A stretch of 64,000 nt of DNA from Udeniomyces pyricola (Eukaryota; Basidiomycota; Tremellomycetes; Cystofilobasidiales; Mrakiaceae), in assembly GCA_039545295.1 (NCBI GenBank), contig BCIK01000018.1, positions 497,543 to 561,542 of the forward strand, read 5' to 3'. Both the position numbers and the translations under genes were made by a program. The notes beneath the pieces are model-generated. The model saw only the letters and a list, made by a program, of their open reading frames with translations. It had not been told where the DNA came from and searched no databases. Positions 28,339 to 41,875 of the stretch are shown here, in pieces (the first letter of the stretch is position 1; each line of letters opens with the position of its first letter).

Positions 28339-29311
28339 ATGGCTCCCAAGTCCGCTCCCACCAAGGCCAACGCCAAGATCGTCTTCAAGGTCGACTACTC
28401 CAAGCCCGTCGCTGACTCCATCTTCGACGCTGCCGAGTACGAGAGTGCGTTTCCTCTCTCTCTTTTCTGCTTCTTCTGCTTCTGCTCTCCCTCTTCTGGT
28501 CCCCTTCCCCCCCCCCTTTCTTCAACCCTCCGATCTCTTGCCCCTGCCTGCTTTCAACGGACAACTCCCTACTTGCAGACGCGTTATCAGTCCTGTCTAT
28601 ACACCTTTCTCATGGATCCGACAACGAGATTGAGATCATAGCTGGATCCACAGCAGGATGAAACAGCCTCTCACATACCAAGAAGAGCCCGTCCATGCTG
28701 ACCCACGGTTCGCGTCTGTCTTCTCCTTTGACTTCTTTTCTTACGTCTGTAGAGTTCTTGCACGACAAGATCAAGGTTGAGGGCAAGGCCGGAAACCTCG
28801 GTGACAACATCACCCTCAAGAGGGAGGGTACGTTCTTTCTTTTTTTCTTCTTCTTCCTACTGTGTATTGATATGGGACTTGTATCCCCACGCCCCTTGAG
28901 AAATCAGAAGCTGATCTTTCTCGCCTGTCCCCTTTCTTGTCGTTCGCTCTTTTGCACTTGGAAAACTCGGCAGCCACCAAGCTCACCATCACCTCCAACA
29001 TCCCCTTCTCCAAGAGGTACATCAAGTACCTTACTAAGAAGTACATCCAGAAGAACGTCGGTGCCGGCTTCATGCGGTGAGTCTCTGTTTCCTTTTGGTG
29101 CACACCTCCCCCTGTGTGTTGTTGAGCCAACTGAGCCAAGTCATCATTTGCTGATTGGGATTGTACGTCTTTTTTTTTGTGTGTGTCTGGAAATGTTTTT
29201 TGTTTTTGTTTTGTTTGCAGAGTCGTTGCCACCTCCAAGGACACCTACTCCCTTGTCTACCCCAACGTTGCTGAGGGTGACGAGGCTGAGGCCGACGAGG
29301 TTGACGCCTAA
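28339..29311 (+). CDS. RPL22: Cytosolic large-subunit ribosomal protein eL22
   Basis: RNA-binding protein of the 60S subunit. Exons: 28339-28444, 28753-28827, 28974-29076, 29221-29311 (124 aa). Diagnostic blocks include [49 protein letters not shown] and [13 protein letters not shown], and an acidic tail ends the protein. Length matches the family (about 120-130 aa). The ATG follows a C/T-rich leader. Intron 1 is the longest (308 nt). I looked for intronic snoRNAs in it and found none that fit. Codon choice is strongly C-ending, as expected for a highly expressed gene. Confidence 0.95.
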
Positions 29312-29751
29312 GCGGGTTTTGGAATCTTTTTTTGACTCCTCTTACCCGCGTCTGGTTTTTTGCTTCGGGATGCCTTTTGTCGAGAGACGGAGTAGCATTG
29401 CGAGTCAGAGAGAGTGGAAGGCAAGGTTGTGTGCTCTTAGCTGGGATACATGACTACCTTTTGCCCGCATTCGATGGTTGGTGTTGAGTCATGCGAGCGC
29501 CAAGGTGATTGATTGCCACTTAAAACCTTGCATCTAGACCCTTGCAGGGTGACTACTACATAGCCAGAGCAAGGGGAAGTAAAGTGACTCCTCGTGCCAT
29601 TCAATCCAAGCCATCACTGCAAATTGAATCAATACATAGATGCTTCGAAGGGACGAATGGTCGAATCGTTCAAACGCGAGTTCGGGTTATCGCAGACTTG
29701 TCAGCGCCGACCATGCCTCGTATTCGACAACCGCACATGCTCTATGTGTGT

Positions 29752-29772
29752 CTATATATATATATATGTATA
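29752..29772. repeat. (TA)n microsatellite, interrupted
   Basis: TA repeats broken by one G, in the RPL22-SEC53 intergenic region. Confidence 0.8.
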
Positions 29773-30125
29773 TCGGACAAAATCGCCTGTTCTCAGGGGA
29801 AGCGATGATAGGTGTAGGTACGGTACTTATTGATGAAACCCACCTAATTGTAAAATGATGGGCATGTGAATGCTGTCGACGTGGCAGTGAAGTCGAATTG
29901 GGACGAAACATCGGATCCGGTTTGCCAGCGAATTCAATTTGAAATCTCCCGTCCCCTTGGCCAGCGAAGGGGCTAACAGCCAGCGACTAGCGAACCCCAA
30001 CCTTGAATTCCTCTACTCATTATCCCTTCACAGACCAACTCTTCATCAACAACAACAACCCCCCACACTCACACCAACGCTAGACGTTTCACTTCACTCC
30101 CTTCCCTTCCACTCTCTCTTTGATA

Positions 30126-30152
30126 ACACACACACACACACACACATACACA
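30126..30152. repeat. (CA)n microsatellite in SEC53 leader
   Basis: About eleven CA units with one ATA interruption, ending 18 bases before the SEC53 ATG. Confidence 0.85.
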
Positions 30153-30170
30153 CCTTCCATTACGACCAAC

Positions 30171-32156
30171 ATGTCTGCCGTCCTTCCCTTCGACCAGCGA
30201 ACTCACCCCAAGACCATCTGCATGTTGTCAGTCAACGCTGCGACGCTCAAACCCTATTGCCATCTTCTGGCTTAAACCCTTCCCTTGGCTTACCTGTTCG
30301 CATTTTCTCCATCTCCTCATCCGGCTTCATCGTGCCATCATTCTCTCAGCGATGTTGATGGTACCCTCACTCCCGCTCGTCAGGTCAGTCTTGACGTCCC
30401 CTGCTCTTCATCAGATCTCCCCCCCGGCTCGTCCTGACGATCAGATTGGTTCCCCTTTATCCTTCCCTGTGGTTTAGACCGCCTCGGCCGACATGATCGC
30501 CACCTTGGCCAAGCTGAGGAAGGAGACTGTCGTTGCTTTCGTCGGAGGTAGTGATCTTGTCAAGATTGAGGAGCAGCTCGCCGTTGACGGTCTCGATGGT
30601 ACGTCTAACCTTGGCCTCTCATCATTTATTTCTCGCCGGCCGAGTCCCAAAGGGTTTCCCCCTTCCCCTTCCCTGTCCAGGCAGGTTTGCACTACGCAAC
30701 CCGCCCTGGAACTATCTTCGCCGGACCTTGGAACTAAGCATCTCCAAAAGGCGAGAGGCGTGCCTGTGTCCGAACCAGAGCTTGCATCGCGTTGTTTGAC
30801 TGGCCAGTTATAATGCAATCAGTTTTCATTTATTAAAACCGAGATTTCCTCTTTGCCATTCCACGTTGGTCACCCACAGTCAAGCAGGCCTTTGACTTCT
30901 GCTTTGCCGAGAACGGCTTGACGGCTTACAAGCTTGGTCAGCAATTGTCCTCGCAGTCCTTCATCAAGTTCCTCGGTGAGGAGAAGTACAAGCCCCTTGC
31001 CAACTTCATCCTCCACTACATTGCCGACATGGACATCCCCATCAAGAGGTCAGTTTGTCGGTGTCTCATCGTGTCTATCCATATCCTTGACCCAGGCGTG
31101 GTTGTGATAAACACCAGAAGAGTTGGGAGAGAGAAAGCTGCGGTTTCTTAGTCCCGAAGCTGATGGATCTGTGGCTTTCGCTTGTTTTCTGCCAATTCCA
31201 GGGGTACCTTCATCGAGTTCAGGAACGGCATGATCAATGTCTCCCCCATTGGCCGAAATGCCTCGTGAGTTTTGTTTCTTGCCGTTCGAAGAAGACGTCT
31301 TGTACTTTCTCGAATCACTCAACCCCTTTCCACGTTTCTCTCGCTACTCTTTCTCTTTCTCCCCCCCTCTTCCTTTCCCCTCAATTGGCTTGGTGTCCTG
31401 ATAGGATTCAAGAGCGACACGAGTTCGAGGCCTTTGACAAGCAGCACGGTCTGCGAGCCAAGTTTGTTGAGGCTCTCAAGGCCAAGTTCCCCGACTACGG
31501 ACTCACCTACTCGATAGGAGGCCAGATCAGCTTCGATGTCGTAAGTCGAGCGTCGTATCGCGCTCTTGAGGGGTCGATGTGTGATGTCAAGAAGGATCAC
31601 TGATGAGCTTGGGAAGGCTGACTGACTCATTCCCCTGATTCCTGATTCCTGATGCCCTCAAATCCCTTTGGCGAATCTCACAGTTCCCCCAAGGTGCGTT
31701 CAGAGTTTTGATGCTGCTTGAACTCTTACGACTGTCGTTTGTGTATGTGCGTGTTCGGACAGCTTGCTGATGATCATGCCTCTGTTGTTCTTTTCTTTTT
31801 TCCTCCGCAGGTTGGGATAAGACATACTCGCTGCAACACATTGCTCCCGAGGGTTTCACTGACATCCACTTCTTTGGTGACAAGGTACGATAATTTTTTC
31901 GTTGCTCCCCCCCCCCTACCCCCCCTTCACTTATCCTCGTTTGGGTGATGTCGTAAATGTGAAATTGTTTGATTGACTAAAATTCGGTTGTTTGTGTCGT
32001 CATGTGGGGGGCGTCGTCGGGGTCGATGTGCAACAGACGTACAAGGGTGGAAACGACTACGAGATCTTCACTGACGAGCGAACTATCGGTCACACTGTCA
32101 CTTGCCCCGAGGACACGATCAAGCTTCTCAATGAGCTCTTCTTGCAGGGCAAGTAG
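30171..32156 (+). CDS. SEC53: Phosphomannomutase
   Basis: Converts mannose-6-phosphate to mannose-1-phosphate in the cytosol, feeding GDP-mannose, N-glycosylation, O-mannosylation and GPI anchors. Exons: 30171-30226, 30350-30383, 30478-30598, 30880-31048, 31202-31264, 31405-31540, 31684-31693, 31811-31884, 32037-32156 (260 aa). It is a HAD-superfamily eukaryotic PMM with the catalytic DVDGT at 20-24 (Asp20 and Asp22). Conserved blocks include [44 protein letters not shown] and [15 protein letters not shown]. Length matches the family (about 250 aa). Exon 7 is only 10 nt and encodes FPQ plus one base. The ATG lies in ACCAACATGTC. Confidence 0.95.
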
Positions 32157-32316
32157 GCGGAGTCATGGATTGTAGTTGTGTTGTGTTTAGTTTCTTTTCT
32201 TTTCTTTTCTCTCCTCTCTCTAATTTTTAACCTCTTGTGTGGGCTGGGTAGAGGGAAAGATATGATCAATGGAATATGTTAGATGGGACAGTACGTGAAG
32301 TGGATGAAAGGTTGTG

Positions 32317-32356
<40 letters not shown>

Positions 32357-32590
32357 TAAGAAATGCATTGATGAACATGGAAGCGGACAAAACCGAGGGA
32401 GATAATGATATGATGGATCGATCAGAAAGTGAGATTGACGATTTTTGGGAAACGCAACTCGAAATCGTTCCCCACCCAACACGTCTCACCCACTCTAGTT
32501 TCCCGTCTCTCTCGCTCGCCCCTTTCTCCCTCCCTTCCTCCCCTCCCACTCACCCACCCACCGCCCCTTGACCAGTCCTCCCCTCCAACC
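32157..32590. other. SEC53 3' flank and UTP20 promoter
   Basis: 434 bases between tandem genes. T/C-rich 3' flank, then the long (AT)n tract, then a C-rich leader ending at the UTP20 ATG. Confidence 0.5.
32320..32353. repeat. (AT)n microsatellite
   Basis: About 17 uninterrupted AT units, roughly 240 bases upstream of the UTP20 ATG. Confidence 0.9.
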
Positions 32591-32943
32591 ATGCCAGCGC
32601 CATCAAAGGACAGCTCGGCAAGGAGGCACAAGTTCGTCTCGCTCGCGGCAAAGAGCAAGGCCCAACACGTCAACCTCAAGAAGAAGACGCTTGACTTCTC
32701 CAGTGAACTCGACGTCCGTACCAGTCTTGCCCTTTGCCTGCACATTTTCCACACGCACACACTCTTTTAAAAATCACAAGCTTGTACTTGGATCGTCATC
32801 TTGTTGGAACATGTGAGCTGATGCTCATATCCATACCGTCAATCGGGTGAATCATTCCTCTCCTCTCCGTTCCTGCCTCTGGCTCTCTCTCGTTCTGTAT
32901 CCTGTCTGTCTTCGCCACTCGATCCTGCTCCCCTTTCCTCCTT

Positions 32944-32979
<36 letters not shown>

Positions 32980-35900
32980 TCCCTGACGACGCGTAACAAT
33001 AGGCTTCCTCAAGCACCCTTCCACCTTCCTTAGCCCCATCCCCCTTCTCGCTTCACTTGGCCCACCTCTCGCTCCTCAACCTCTCCACTCCTTTCGCAGC
33101 GTTCCAGAAGCGAGTCAACCCCCTCACCTCGACCTTCCCCCTCCTCCTCTTCAACGCGCCCGAGGTCATCGCCATCATCGCCGATTACCTCTCGCGTCCC
33201 GATGACGAACCAAGCGATGTCGTCGGTGCCATCCCAGCCATCCTCGAACTTCTCCCAGCCCTCGCCCAGAGTCTGCTTGGAGATCTCCTCCCGGGCCTCG
33301 GTTCGATTCTCCAACCGCTCTTTGAGCTCTCCAACTCGGCTCCGCACCTTCCCTTGCTCTTCCCGGCTTTCGCAGGCTTGCTCAAGCCGTTATCTCCCCT
33401 ACTCCTCCTACCGACGAACAAGAACGTGCTCGAGCAGACCTGGAACACGTGGAAACCCTGGCTCGTCGTCACCTCCAAGGGCGGGTCTGCTGGCGGGGAT
33501 GAGCAGCGGAGGCTCGCTGTCGAAGGCTGGGGCAGTGTCGTCAGACGAGGCGGTCGCGGCGAGGGAGGTGAACGGCTGGTCGGCATGATGGTCTCGGATC
33601 TCGTTCAGGAGGAACTAGACGGAAGCGTAGGACTCAAGGATGGTGTCGGGTTGGTTTTGGCCGAAGCTATGAAGGTACGTCTTGGCGTGCTATTTGCGGG
33701 GGATCCTTCCTCTGCATCTTCCCTTACTCCATACCTCTCCTCCTTGGTCGAGAGGAAAGACGGTTATGAGCTGACAAACTACGATGAACCCACTGACTCT
33801 TCTAGGGACCGCCTGCGACTCTACACTCCCGATCGTCCCACCTTCTCAACCACCTTGCAAACCTCCTCCTCGCCCTTCCGGTCGAATCATCTCTCCCAAC
33901 AAGCTTGTTGCCAAATGTTCTTACCGCTCTCATTCACCATGTCAACACCAAGCCTCTGGCGTTTGAGGAGATCCTGCAAGTCCTTCTGACGAGCACCAAG
34001 GCCGAGATTCAGAAAGTCACGAAGGCCGTCACGGGGTCAACCGAGAGGGATCTCGCAGAGGTCAGGCTTCACCGGGTCCTTCGCTCAGTTGTCGTCGTTG
34101 CAACCATCCGAAAGGGCCGATGCGTTACGCGTGAGTCTGATAGAATCAACATCCAATCAGACAAGATCACCCGATCATCGAAAGCTGACCTTTGATCCAT
34201 TCTTTGATTCCCTTTTGCCTTACACATTAGCTACGTTCCTTCCTCAATACCTTTCTCTCCTCCCCTCGATACTCGCTCTTATCCCGGCTCCCAGCTCGGT
34301 CAATTCGACGAGTACCCTCCAGACCCTCTACCTTTCCCTTCTTTCCTCCCTTCTTCCTATCGGCAAGCTGCCAGATTGGCTCGCCCATCGATCCTCGCTC
34401 GAACGGTTCTGGGCCGTCACGAACCAGGCCGGCCGAAAGGCCCTCGTCGGTTGCTTCGTCAACGATCAAGAAGACGGAGGCGGGTGGCGTGGTGGAGGCG
34501 AAGTCCTCGTCCGAGGGCTCGTCGAAAAGGAAACGCTTGGTGACTTGGAGGGGAGTCCAGCCGAGATTCTCGGTTTGCTGAGGACGCTTGCGCAAGGCCG
34601 AATCCTCGAGACGTTGAACGTGAAATGGAGAGAAAGCTTGGCCGAGGGACTCGGTCGGGTCCTCGAGGCGTTGCCTACTCAAGGCCAAATTTCGGTGAGT
34701 TTTATCGTTTTTGCTGGCCGAACCATTGACCTCCTCTCTGTCTCGCCCTTCCTTGCATCTACAGAACCTCCTCACTGATCAGGCTTGGTGATGACTTTCC
34801 CTTGCGTAGCCGGCATCCATTCCTTCACTCTGCACGCTGCTTCCGTTACTTCCGTCTCTTTCTTCGCACCGAACGCTTTTCCTTCCTTCGCTTCTCGGCA
34901 TCCTGCGAATCCTCGTCTCGTCGACCCGAGCATCCGACTTCATGCAAGGTCCTGCCAACTCGACTTACGCTCTCGGTCGCGTCCTCGAAACCCTCGGCGA
35001 GCTCTACGATCGCGGAGCCGAAGACAGCGAGAGTGTCGTTGCGTTATTGGCAGAGGAGGTCGATGGGCAGAGCAGATTGTTGGGTCTTGTTCAAGAGCTT
35101 GGAACGTTGCGCGTCGTGCTTAAGGGATTGGCTCAGCTCATGGAAAGTCTACCTGAACGGTTAGTTACATCTTTCATCCTTTTGTTTCTTGTTTTGGTCA
35201 TTCCACACGCTGACTGTAGCGTCCCCCTTCCCCNCCCCCCCCCCCCTTCCCCGGCTAACTTCATCGCTTTTGCTGGCGATACGTGTGACTCGTAGATTTT
35301 CTTTTGTTCCCCTCCAGTCCCTTCTCACCCTGGTTCAACCGCAGCTGCTTTCAGAGGACTCGCTCGTCCGAGTGTCGACCCTCCGGATTCTCGCTGTTCT
35401 CAAGCCGTCGAGCGTTGTCTTCAAGCGCTCCCTCGAGGTAGAGCAGACGCCGCTAACCATCAAGGATGCTAGGGAGAGATGTCTTCGCATCAACAAGGTC
35501 TCACGAGCGCTTCTTGCCCTTAGCAACTCATCAGCCGACACTCAAGCTGAGATCGACGTCGGGATCCGCTCGCTGGTCGGTGAGTTGCGCCGTCCCCTTG
35601 AGTTATGAACCTGCCTTGGGTCTAGCTACGAAGTGCAATGCTGAAACATCGCTCGTTCCTGCTTTTTCTTCTTCTTGTTCTACCTGTCAGCTCAATTCAA
35701 GGTCAACCTCCGTCCATTGTGGCCCGAGACTTGCAAGGCTCTTGCCGAAGTCTCCACAGTACAATCGGAAGCTGTCTGGCAGATTCTCTTTGCCGAGGCG
35801 ACCAAGGCAACGACTGGAGACCGATCGCTCTTTATCGCTACCGAACCCGAATGGATGGACGATATGCCGACGATGGAAGGCGAGGAGACGCCCGTTTTGA

Positions 35901-38900
35901 CCGAGGAAGAGGAAGAGAAGACGTTCCGAGACCCTTACATGCGCAAGGCCGAAATTCGAGTCGTCGATGCCATGACGGGTCAGGTTGGAAGATTGGTCGA
36001 GATGACTGACGTGAGCTCATCTTCGATCCCTTGCATCGCTGCCATGTCGAGCCAAACTTGATTCAACCCTGTCTGACCAACTTATACCTTCTCTTTTCCT
36101 TTTCATCTCTTATCTGCCTCCTACCTGGTCCATGTGCGTCCTCGTGTTATTCATTATGCACACTTCAGCTTCAAACCTCGACGGATCGACTCGACGTCTT
36201 CAACTATGAGTTGGAACTCATCCACGGTCTCACCGCCGCGCCCGCTATGGCTGAGAAGCACGGCCGGGAGACGGTCCCGCTCTTCCTCAACTTTGCTCGA
36301 CCCGCTGCCACCGAGGAAATTGCAGAGGTTGACGAGGACATGCCCGCGTCGGGCTCGACGATCGTCCGGCTCTCGCAGCGCCTCGTCCACCTCAAGCTGA
36401 TCTGCTACCTTGAGCTCTTTGCCAAGTTCAAGAACCCCAAGGCACTCTACCGATCCGAAGAGCTTTACGGCGTGTACCTCGCTCTCCTCGCCAAGGGCGA
36501 GAACAAAATTCAGAAGCTCGCCCTTGATTGCATCTTGACGTACAAGTCGTTCCGTATCACCCCTTACCGCGACAACCTGACGATGCTCCTCGATGAGGTC
36601 CGGTTCCGAGACCAGCTCGCCAAGTTCTCGCTTTCTACCTACGGTGATGCCATCGATCCTACGCACCGATCCGAGCTCATCCCACTCGTCATTCGGCTTC
36701 TCTACGGACTCATGATCACCCGCAAGGGACGCTCGAGTTCGTCCCAGGGCCCTGCCGCACGCAAGCAAGCAATCCTCGCCGCCTTTGCCGGGTGCTCGCC
36801 AGAGGAGCTCAACACGCTCGTCGATCTCATGTTGGCTCCTTTCACTGCATTCGAGGCCGAAGCCGGATCTTCGGGTGGATTCGCGTTCATCGAAGGCGCG
36901 ACATTCATCCCGGGCAAACGCCAGGTCGGTTACCTCTCGCTCCTCGGCGATGTTCTCAAGCACCTCGGCCCCCAGCTCGTCCAGTCTTGGCCAAGGCTTC
37001 TCGGTACGACGATGCAACTCGTTCACCAGGCTCAGCACCAGCTCGGACAAAAGTCAATCGATCCGGCAACCCTTCCCGAGGAAGCCGACAAGGTTGAAGA
37101 AGTCGCTGCCGAGGATGTCGACGAGCTCGAGGAAGAAGACGACGGCGCCGAAGTCTCGGACCGGGCTCATCACACCGCGCCGACGAGGACGATCCGACAG
37201 ATTGGTCTCAAACGCATCGCCGACTTCTTCCGCTCGCCCGTCGAGTTTGACTTCAGCCCTTACCTGCCCTCTGCTTTCGCTTCGTTCATCTCGCCCCGAC
37301 TTGCCGCGCTCGACGCTGAGAACACGCAGGCGCCCTCTGGACTTCTCGAGCTCTTTGCTGGCTGGTCGGCTAAGCGAGAGCAGATTCCATTCCTCGTCGA
37401 GTACGATACTCAGGTCCTGCCCAAGATTTACGACTGCTTGACCGCAACGAACGTCAAGCCGACTGTCATCGCCAAGATCTACGACATTGTCGAGCGCCTG
37501 CTCGCTACCACGGCCGAAGAGGACGAATCGGCGGGTTATCTCCGAACCAAGGTCATCCTACCTTACGTCGATGGCCTCCTCGCGAACCTCGCCCAGCTGA
37601 TGGAGCGCCCTGTCGGTCTAGGTCTCGTTCGAGACGAGCTCGTCAAGCGTCAGATCCGAGTGCTTTCGACCCTCGCGAGCTACGTCACCAACGGCGATCA
37701 GGGCGCTCGACTCGTTGGTCTCCTCTCGCCCATGCTTCGCAAGCCCATCAAAGTCGTTCCCGAAAAGGTCAAGGTCGACATTCTCATCATCTTTGCCAAC
37801 CTCTTCCCGCTCGTCGCCGAATTCGCCGATCCATCGTCGACATTCTTCCTGCACAACTACAACCTTCTCTCTACCTTGTTCCAGACCCTTCGTTCCCGTC
37901 CCGCTCGCCAGGCCCTCTCGTCCGTCTTTGACAAGTTTGCCGAGGCCGATCCGACTCTGCGACCGATCGTTGACATTGCCATCTCGCTCAACTCGTTCTC
38001 GACCCGACGCATGGAGGAACCCGATTTCGATCGTCGACTCGCTGCGTTCGCTAAGCTCAACGACGAGCTCTATGCCGACCTCTCGGTTCGAGAATGGCTC
38101 CCCATGATTTACAACATGCTTCATCACGTCCAGGATCCCGAAGAGCTCTCGATCCGAGCCAACGCTGCCTTTGCGCTGCGTCGATTTGTCGAGGTCGTGG
38201 CGACGCGACCTGAAGATGAGGCGTTTGAGGGCACGTTCCTTCGAGTTCTTTACCCCGGTCTTCGAAACGGCCTGCGATCCAAGCTCGAGCTTGTCCGAAC
38301 CGAGATCCTCACTGTCTTTGTGACCGCCATTGCCCGATGCGAGCACATTCCGCTTATGCAAGAGATGCGAAGTCTCCTAGCTGACGGCGACGACGAGGCG
38401 AGCTTCTTCAACAACATCCATCACATCCAGACTCATCGACGAACCCGAGCTCTTCGACGACTTTCGGAACTTTGCGACGAGGGCGTCATCCGAAGTTCGA
38501 CTCTCGCCGACGTTTTCCTTCCGCTCATCGCTCACTTCATCGTTGGCGCCGCTGAGAAGATGGACTACCAACTCATCAACGAGGCCATCACTGCCACTGG
38601 TCGTATCTCGCGTCAGCTCGCTTGGGGTGCTTACAACCAACGCGTTCGGTCTTACATCCGACTTGCCAAGGAAAAGACGGAGCAGGAGAAGTTCTTCATT
38701 AGGACCGTCGTCGCCCTTCTCGACAATTTCCATTTTGCCATGGAGGAGGCTGTTCCAGAGGTCGAGGAGAAGGCCGCGGAGCAAGATCCGGAGCTTGGAG
38801 GTGCGTCTAACCTCTCACACTTTTTTCTTTTTTTGCAAAGAAGAGAATCGAGTCACGCCATGGATAGATGCTGACCTTTGGTTTGCGCCTGTCTGCTTTT

Positions 38901-41835
38901 TTTTTTCTCGATGTATTCTCGTGTTGTAGTCGAAGACCAAGAGGTTCCGACCGAGCAAGCCGTTGACCAACTCGAGACTGAGCTGTCTATCGGTGCGTTC
39001 TTTCGCGGGGATCTTTGCGTGTTGTGTTCGGTGTTGAGTAGATGGACAGTGAAACTTAATCGACCTCGTCATGTTCTACCACCTCTTCATCTCTCCCAGT
39101 CCCGTCATACCCCAAGGTTTCCCAGGCACTCAAGATTGCGGAGGCGGTCGAGACCAAGCTTCTGCCTTCGTTGCTGTCATACCTCGAACAAAAAGACGAG
39201 ACCGAAGACTCCATCCGAATTCCCATCGCTCTCGGAATCGTCAAGGTTGCCCTCAACCTGCCCGAGCACTCGCGTGAATCTCAGATCTCGCGGCTCCTCA
39301 CCGTCTTGAGTCAAGTGTTCCGATCCAAGTCGCAAGAGACGCGAGACCTTGCCAAGGACACGATGATCAAAATCGCCGTCACGCTCGGTCCTGAGTGGCT
39401 CGCCCAGCTCGTTCGCGAGATGAAAGGTGCCCTTCAGCGCGGACCTCAACTCCATGTCCTCGCCTTCACTATCCATGCCATTCTCGTGCACGTCACCTCG
39501 CTCGCCTCGGCCGAGTTCAGCGACCTCGATGATTGTGTGACGGACGTCGTCAACATCGCTGCCGAGGTCATCTTTGGCGAGTCTGGCAAGGATCTCCAGG
39601 CTGAGGGCTTTAAGACCAAGATGCGAGAGGTCCGAACGTCGACGTCCAAGGGACTCGATACTTTCCAACTCGTCGCTCGCCTCATCTCGCCGGCCAAGAT
39701 GAGCCAGCTTTTGCTGCCGGTCCGAGAAGTCCTCCAGACGACGGAAACCCTCAAGGTTCTTCAGCAGGTCGACGACGTCCTTCGCCGATGTGCGAGCGGC
39801 CTCAATTCCAACGAGCGCCTCAATCCTTCCGAGCTCCTCGTTCTTTGCCACACGCTCGTTGCTCAAAACGCCAACTTCCTTAAGCCCAAGGCCAAGTCAA
39901 CTAAGGCAGATGCCGGACGAGCCAAGAAGAACTTCCACGTCGACACCAAGCGATCCGTCGCCAAGGATGTCGATCATTACGCCGCGAACGCTCACAAGTT
40001 TGTCTCGTTTGGGCTTGAGCTCTTCATCACTGCCTTCCGACGAGGGCGATTCGACTTTGCCGATGCCGACATCCTTGCCCGACTTGACCCCCTTGTGCCC
40101 ATCATCGGCAACACGCTCTACGCGGGCGACTCTCAGGTCGTTGTCCTCGGTCTCAAGAGCACGGCCGCGCTTGTCAAATGCCCGCTCGAGACCATTACAA
40201 GCTCGATGCCGACATTCATCCAACAAATCTTTGCCATTCTCAAGCAAGAGGCCGGAACTGAGTCGGACGTGGCCCAGACGGGTCTCAAGACCCTTGCCGT
40301 CATCCTTCGAGACCGTAAAGACGTCGAGGTCAAGGAGAAGCAGCTCGGCTACCTCCTTGAGATCATCACTCCAGACATCGAAGACCCTTCCCGTCAATCG
40401 ACTCTCTTTGGCCTCCTTCGATCCATCATCTCGCGCAAGTTTGTCGTCGCCGACATTTACGACCTCATGGAGCGCGTTTCGGAGATCATGGTTACTTCCC
40501 AATCGCCCAACGTTCAGGAGCTCTGCCGAATCTCGGTCATGCAGTTCCTGCTCGACTACCCGCAGGGACGAGGTCGACTCAAGAAGCAGATGCAGTTCCT
40601 CGCCAAGAACCTGGCGTACGTCTACGAAAGTGGTCGAATCTCGGTGATGGAGCTCGTCAGCGCCATCTTCCACAAGTTCTCCGTCGAACTCGTGCGCGAG
40701 TACTCGGACCTCTTCTTTGTCGCGCTCGTCATGGTCATCGCTAACGATGAGTCTGCCAAGTGCCGTGAGATGGCGGCTGAGCTCATCAAGAACTTGCTTC
40801 CTCGACTCGACGAGGACCTTCTCTCCAAAACTGTCGGCATCTTGCACACTTGGGCTTCGCAGACCTCTCAGCCTCAACTTCCCCGACTCGCGGCTCAAGT
40901 CTTTGGTCTCGTCATCGATTGCCTCTCTACTGGCTCCCGACCGTTTGCCTCGATCATGCTGATCGATCTTCAAAGCATTGTCTCTCATTCTGCGACCTCG
41001 CTCGAGGCGTATGAGACCGTCCAAGAGGAGCCTTCTCCGTTCAACATGGAGACCGACGAGGACCTCGATTGGCAACTGCCCTATCAAACCCTCACAACGC
41101 TCGCCAAGCTTCTTCGGGCCTTCCCCGATCTCATCGCGTCGATTGAATGGAAGCCCATCATCGGTCACCTACTCTTCCCTCACGCTTGGGTTCGATTGGC
41201 CGCTTCTCGACTCGTTGGGACCCTCTTTGGTTCGGCGCCACCTTCGTTTGACCTGACTCGAATCTCACCCATCGATGACGGACCTCTTCAACCGCGTGGT
41301 CTCTTTGACCTCACCCGCAAGTCGCTTCTCCAACTCAAAGGAGAGAGCATCGACGAGGCCCTCGCCATGCAAATCGTCAAGAACGTCGTCTACCTCGGGC
41401 GATGCTTTGCTGTCGGGCCCAACGATCCCGGGTCTTATGTTGCTCCCGTCCTGGAAGAAGTCGCTGTTCCCCAGGAAGAAGAAGAGACGCCCGCCGCGGA
41501 GGAGGCGGACAAGCCTGTTGATGAGTCGGAAGAGCAGGAGATGGACGGAGAGGCCGAGGAGGAGGAGCCAGAAGAAGAGAAGCCACCGGTCGATGAAGAT
41601 GAGCAGGGCTCGGAGGAGGAAGCCCTTCAGCGGGCGCTTGCAAACCCGCTCGCGTGGTTGTTTACCAAGCTCTCGCAACTCGCTCGAACGATTCTCATCT
41701 CAAGGCCGCCTGTGCATGGATCCGTCTCGGTACGTGTTTGATTTATTTTAATCCCTTGGGTTCCAACCCTTCACATCTCAGTTAGTATGTTTTCGCTTGG
41801 GGTTCGTGAGAAGGGAAATTCTGACTTCTTTGATC

Positions 41836-41875
<40 letters not shown>

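Larger units (their letters stand above)
29312..30170. other. RPL22 3' flank and SEC53 promoter
   Basis: About 860 bases with no recognised gene. It contains a (TA)n tract near 29752-29772 and, just before the SEC53 ATG, a (CA)n tract in what should be the 5' leader. Short open frames here have no domain support. Confidence 0.5.

Noticed and set aside
28660..28706. Possible C/D snoRNA in RPL22 intron 1 (GGATGA then CTGA)
   Set aside because: The C box is imperfect, the spacing is short and the flanks do not pair into a terminal stem.
29137..29143. TGATGA-like box on the minus strand of RPL22 intron 3
   Set aside because: It is antisense to the host intron and has no matching D box or stem.
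34765..34788. Exon starting after CTACAG at 34764 in UTP20
   Set aside because: It meets TGA at 34789 with no usable donor before it. The acceptor at 34809 restores the helical frame instead.
39897..41168. 423-codon open frame antisense to UTP20
   Set aside because: It mirrors the codon pattern of the sense exon (G/C-ending codons rarely give antisense stops). The composition is charged and repetitive with no domain. Similar antisense frames occur at 36154-37050, 39177-39866 and 37618-38361.
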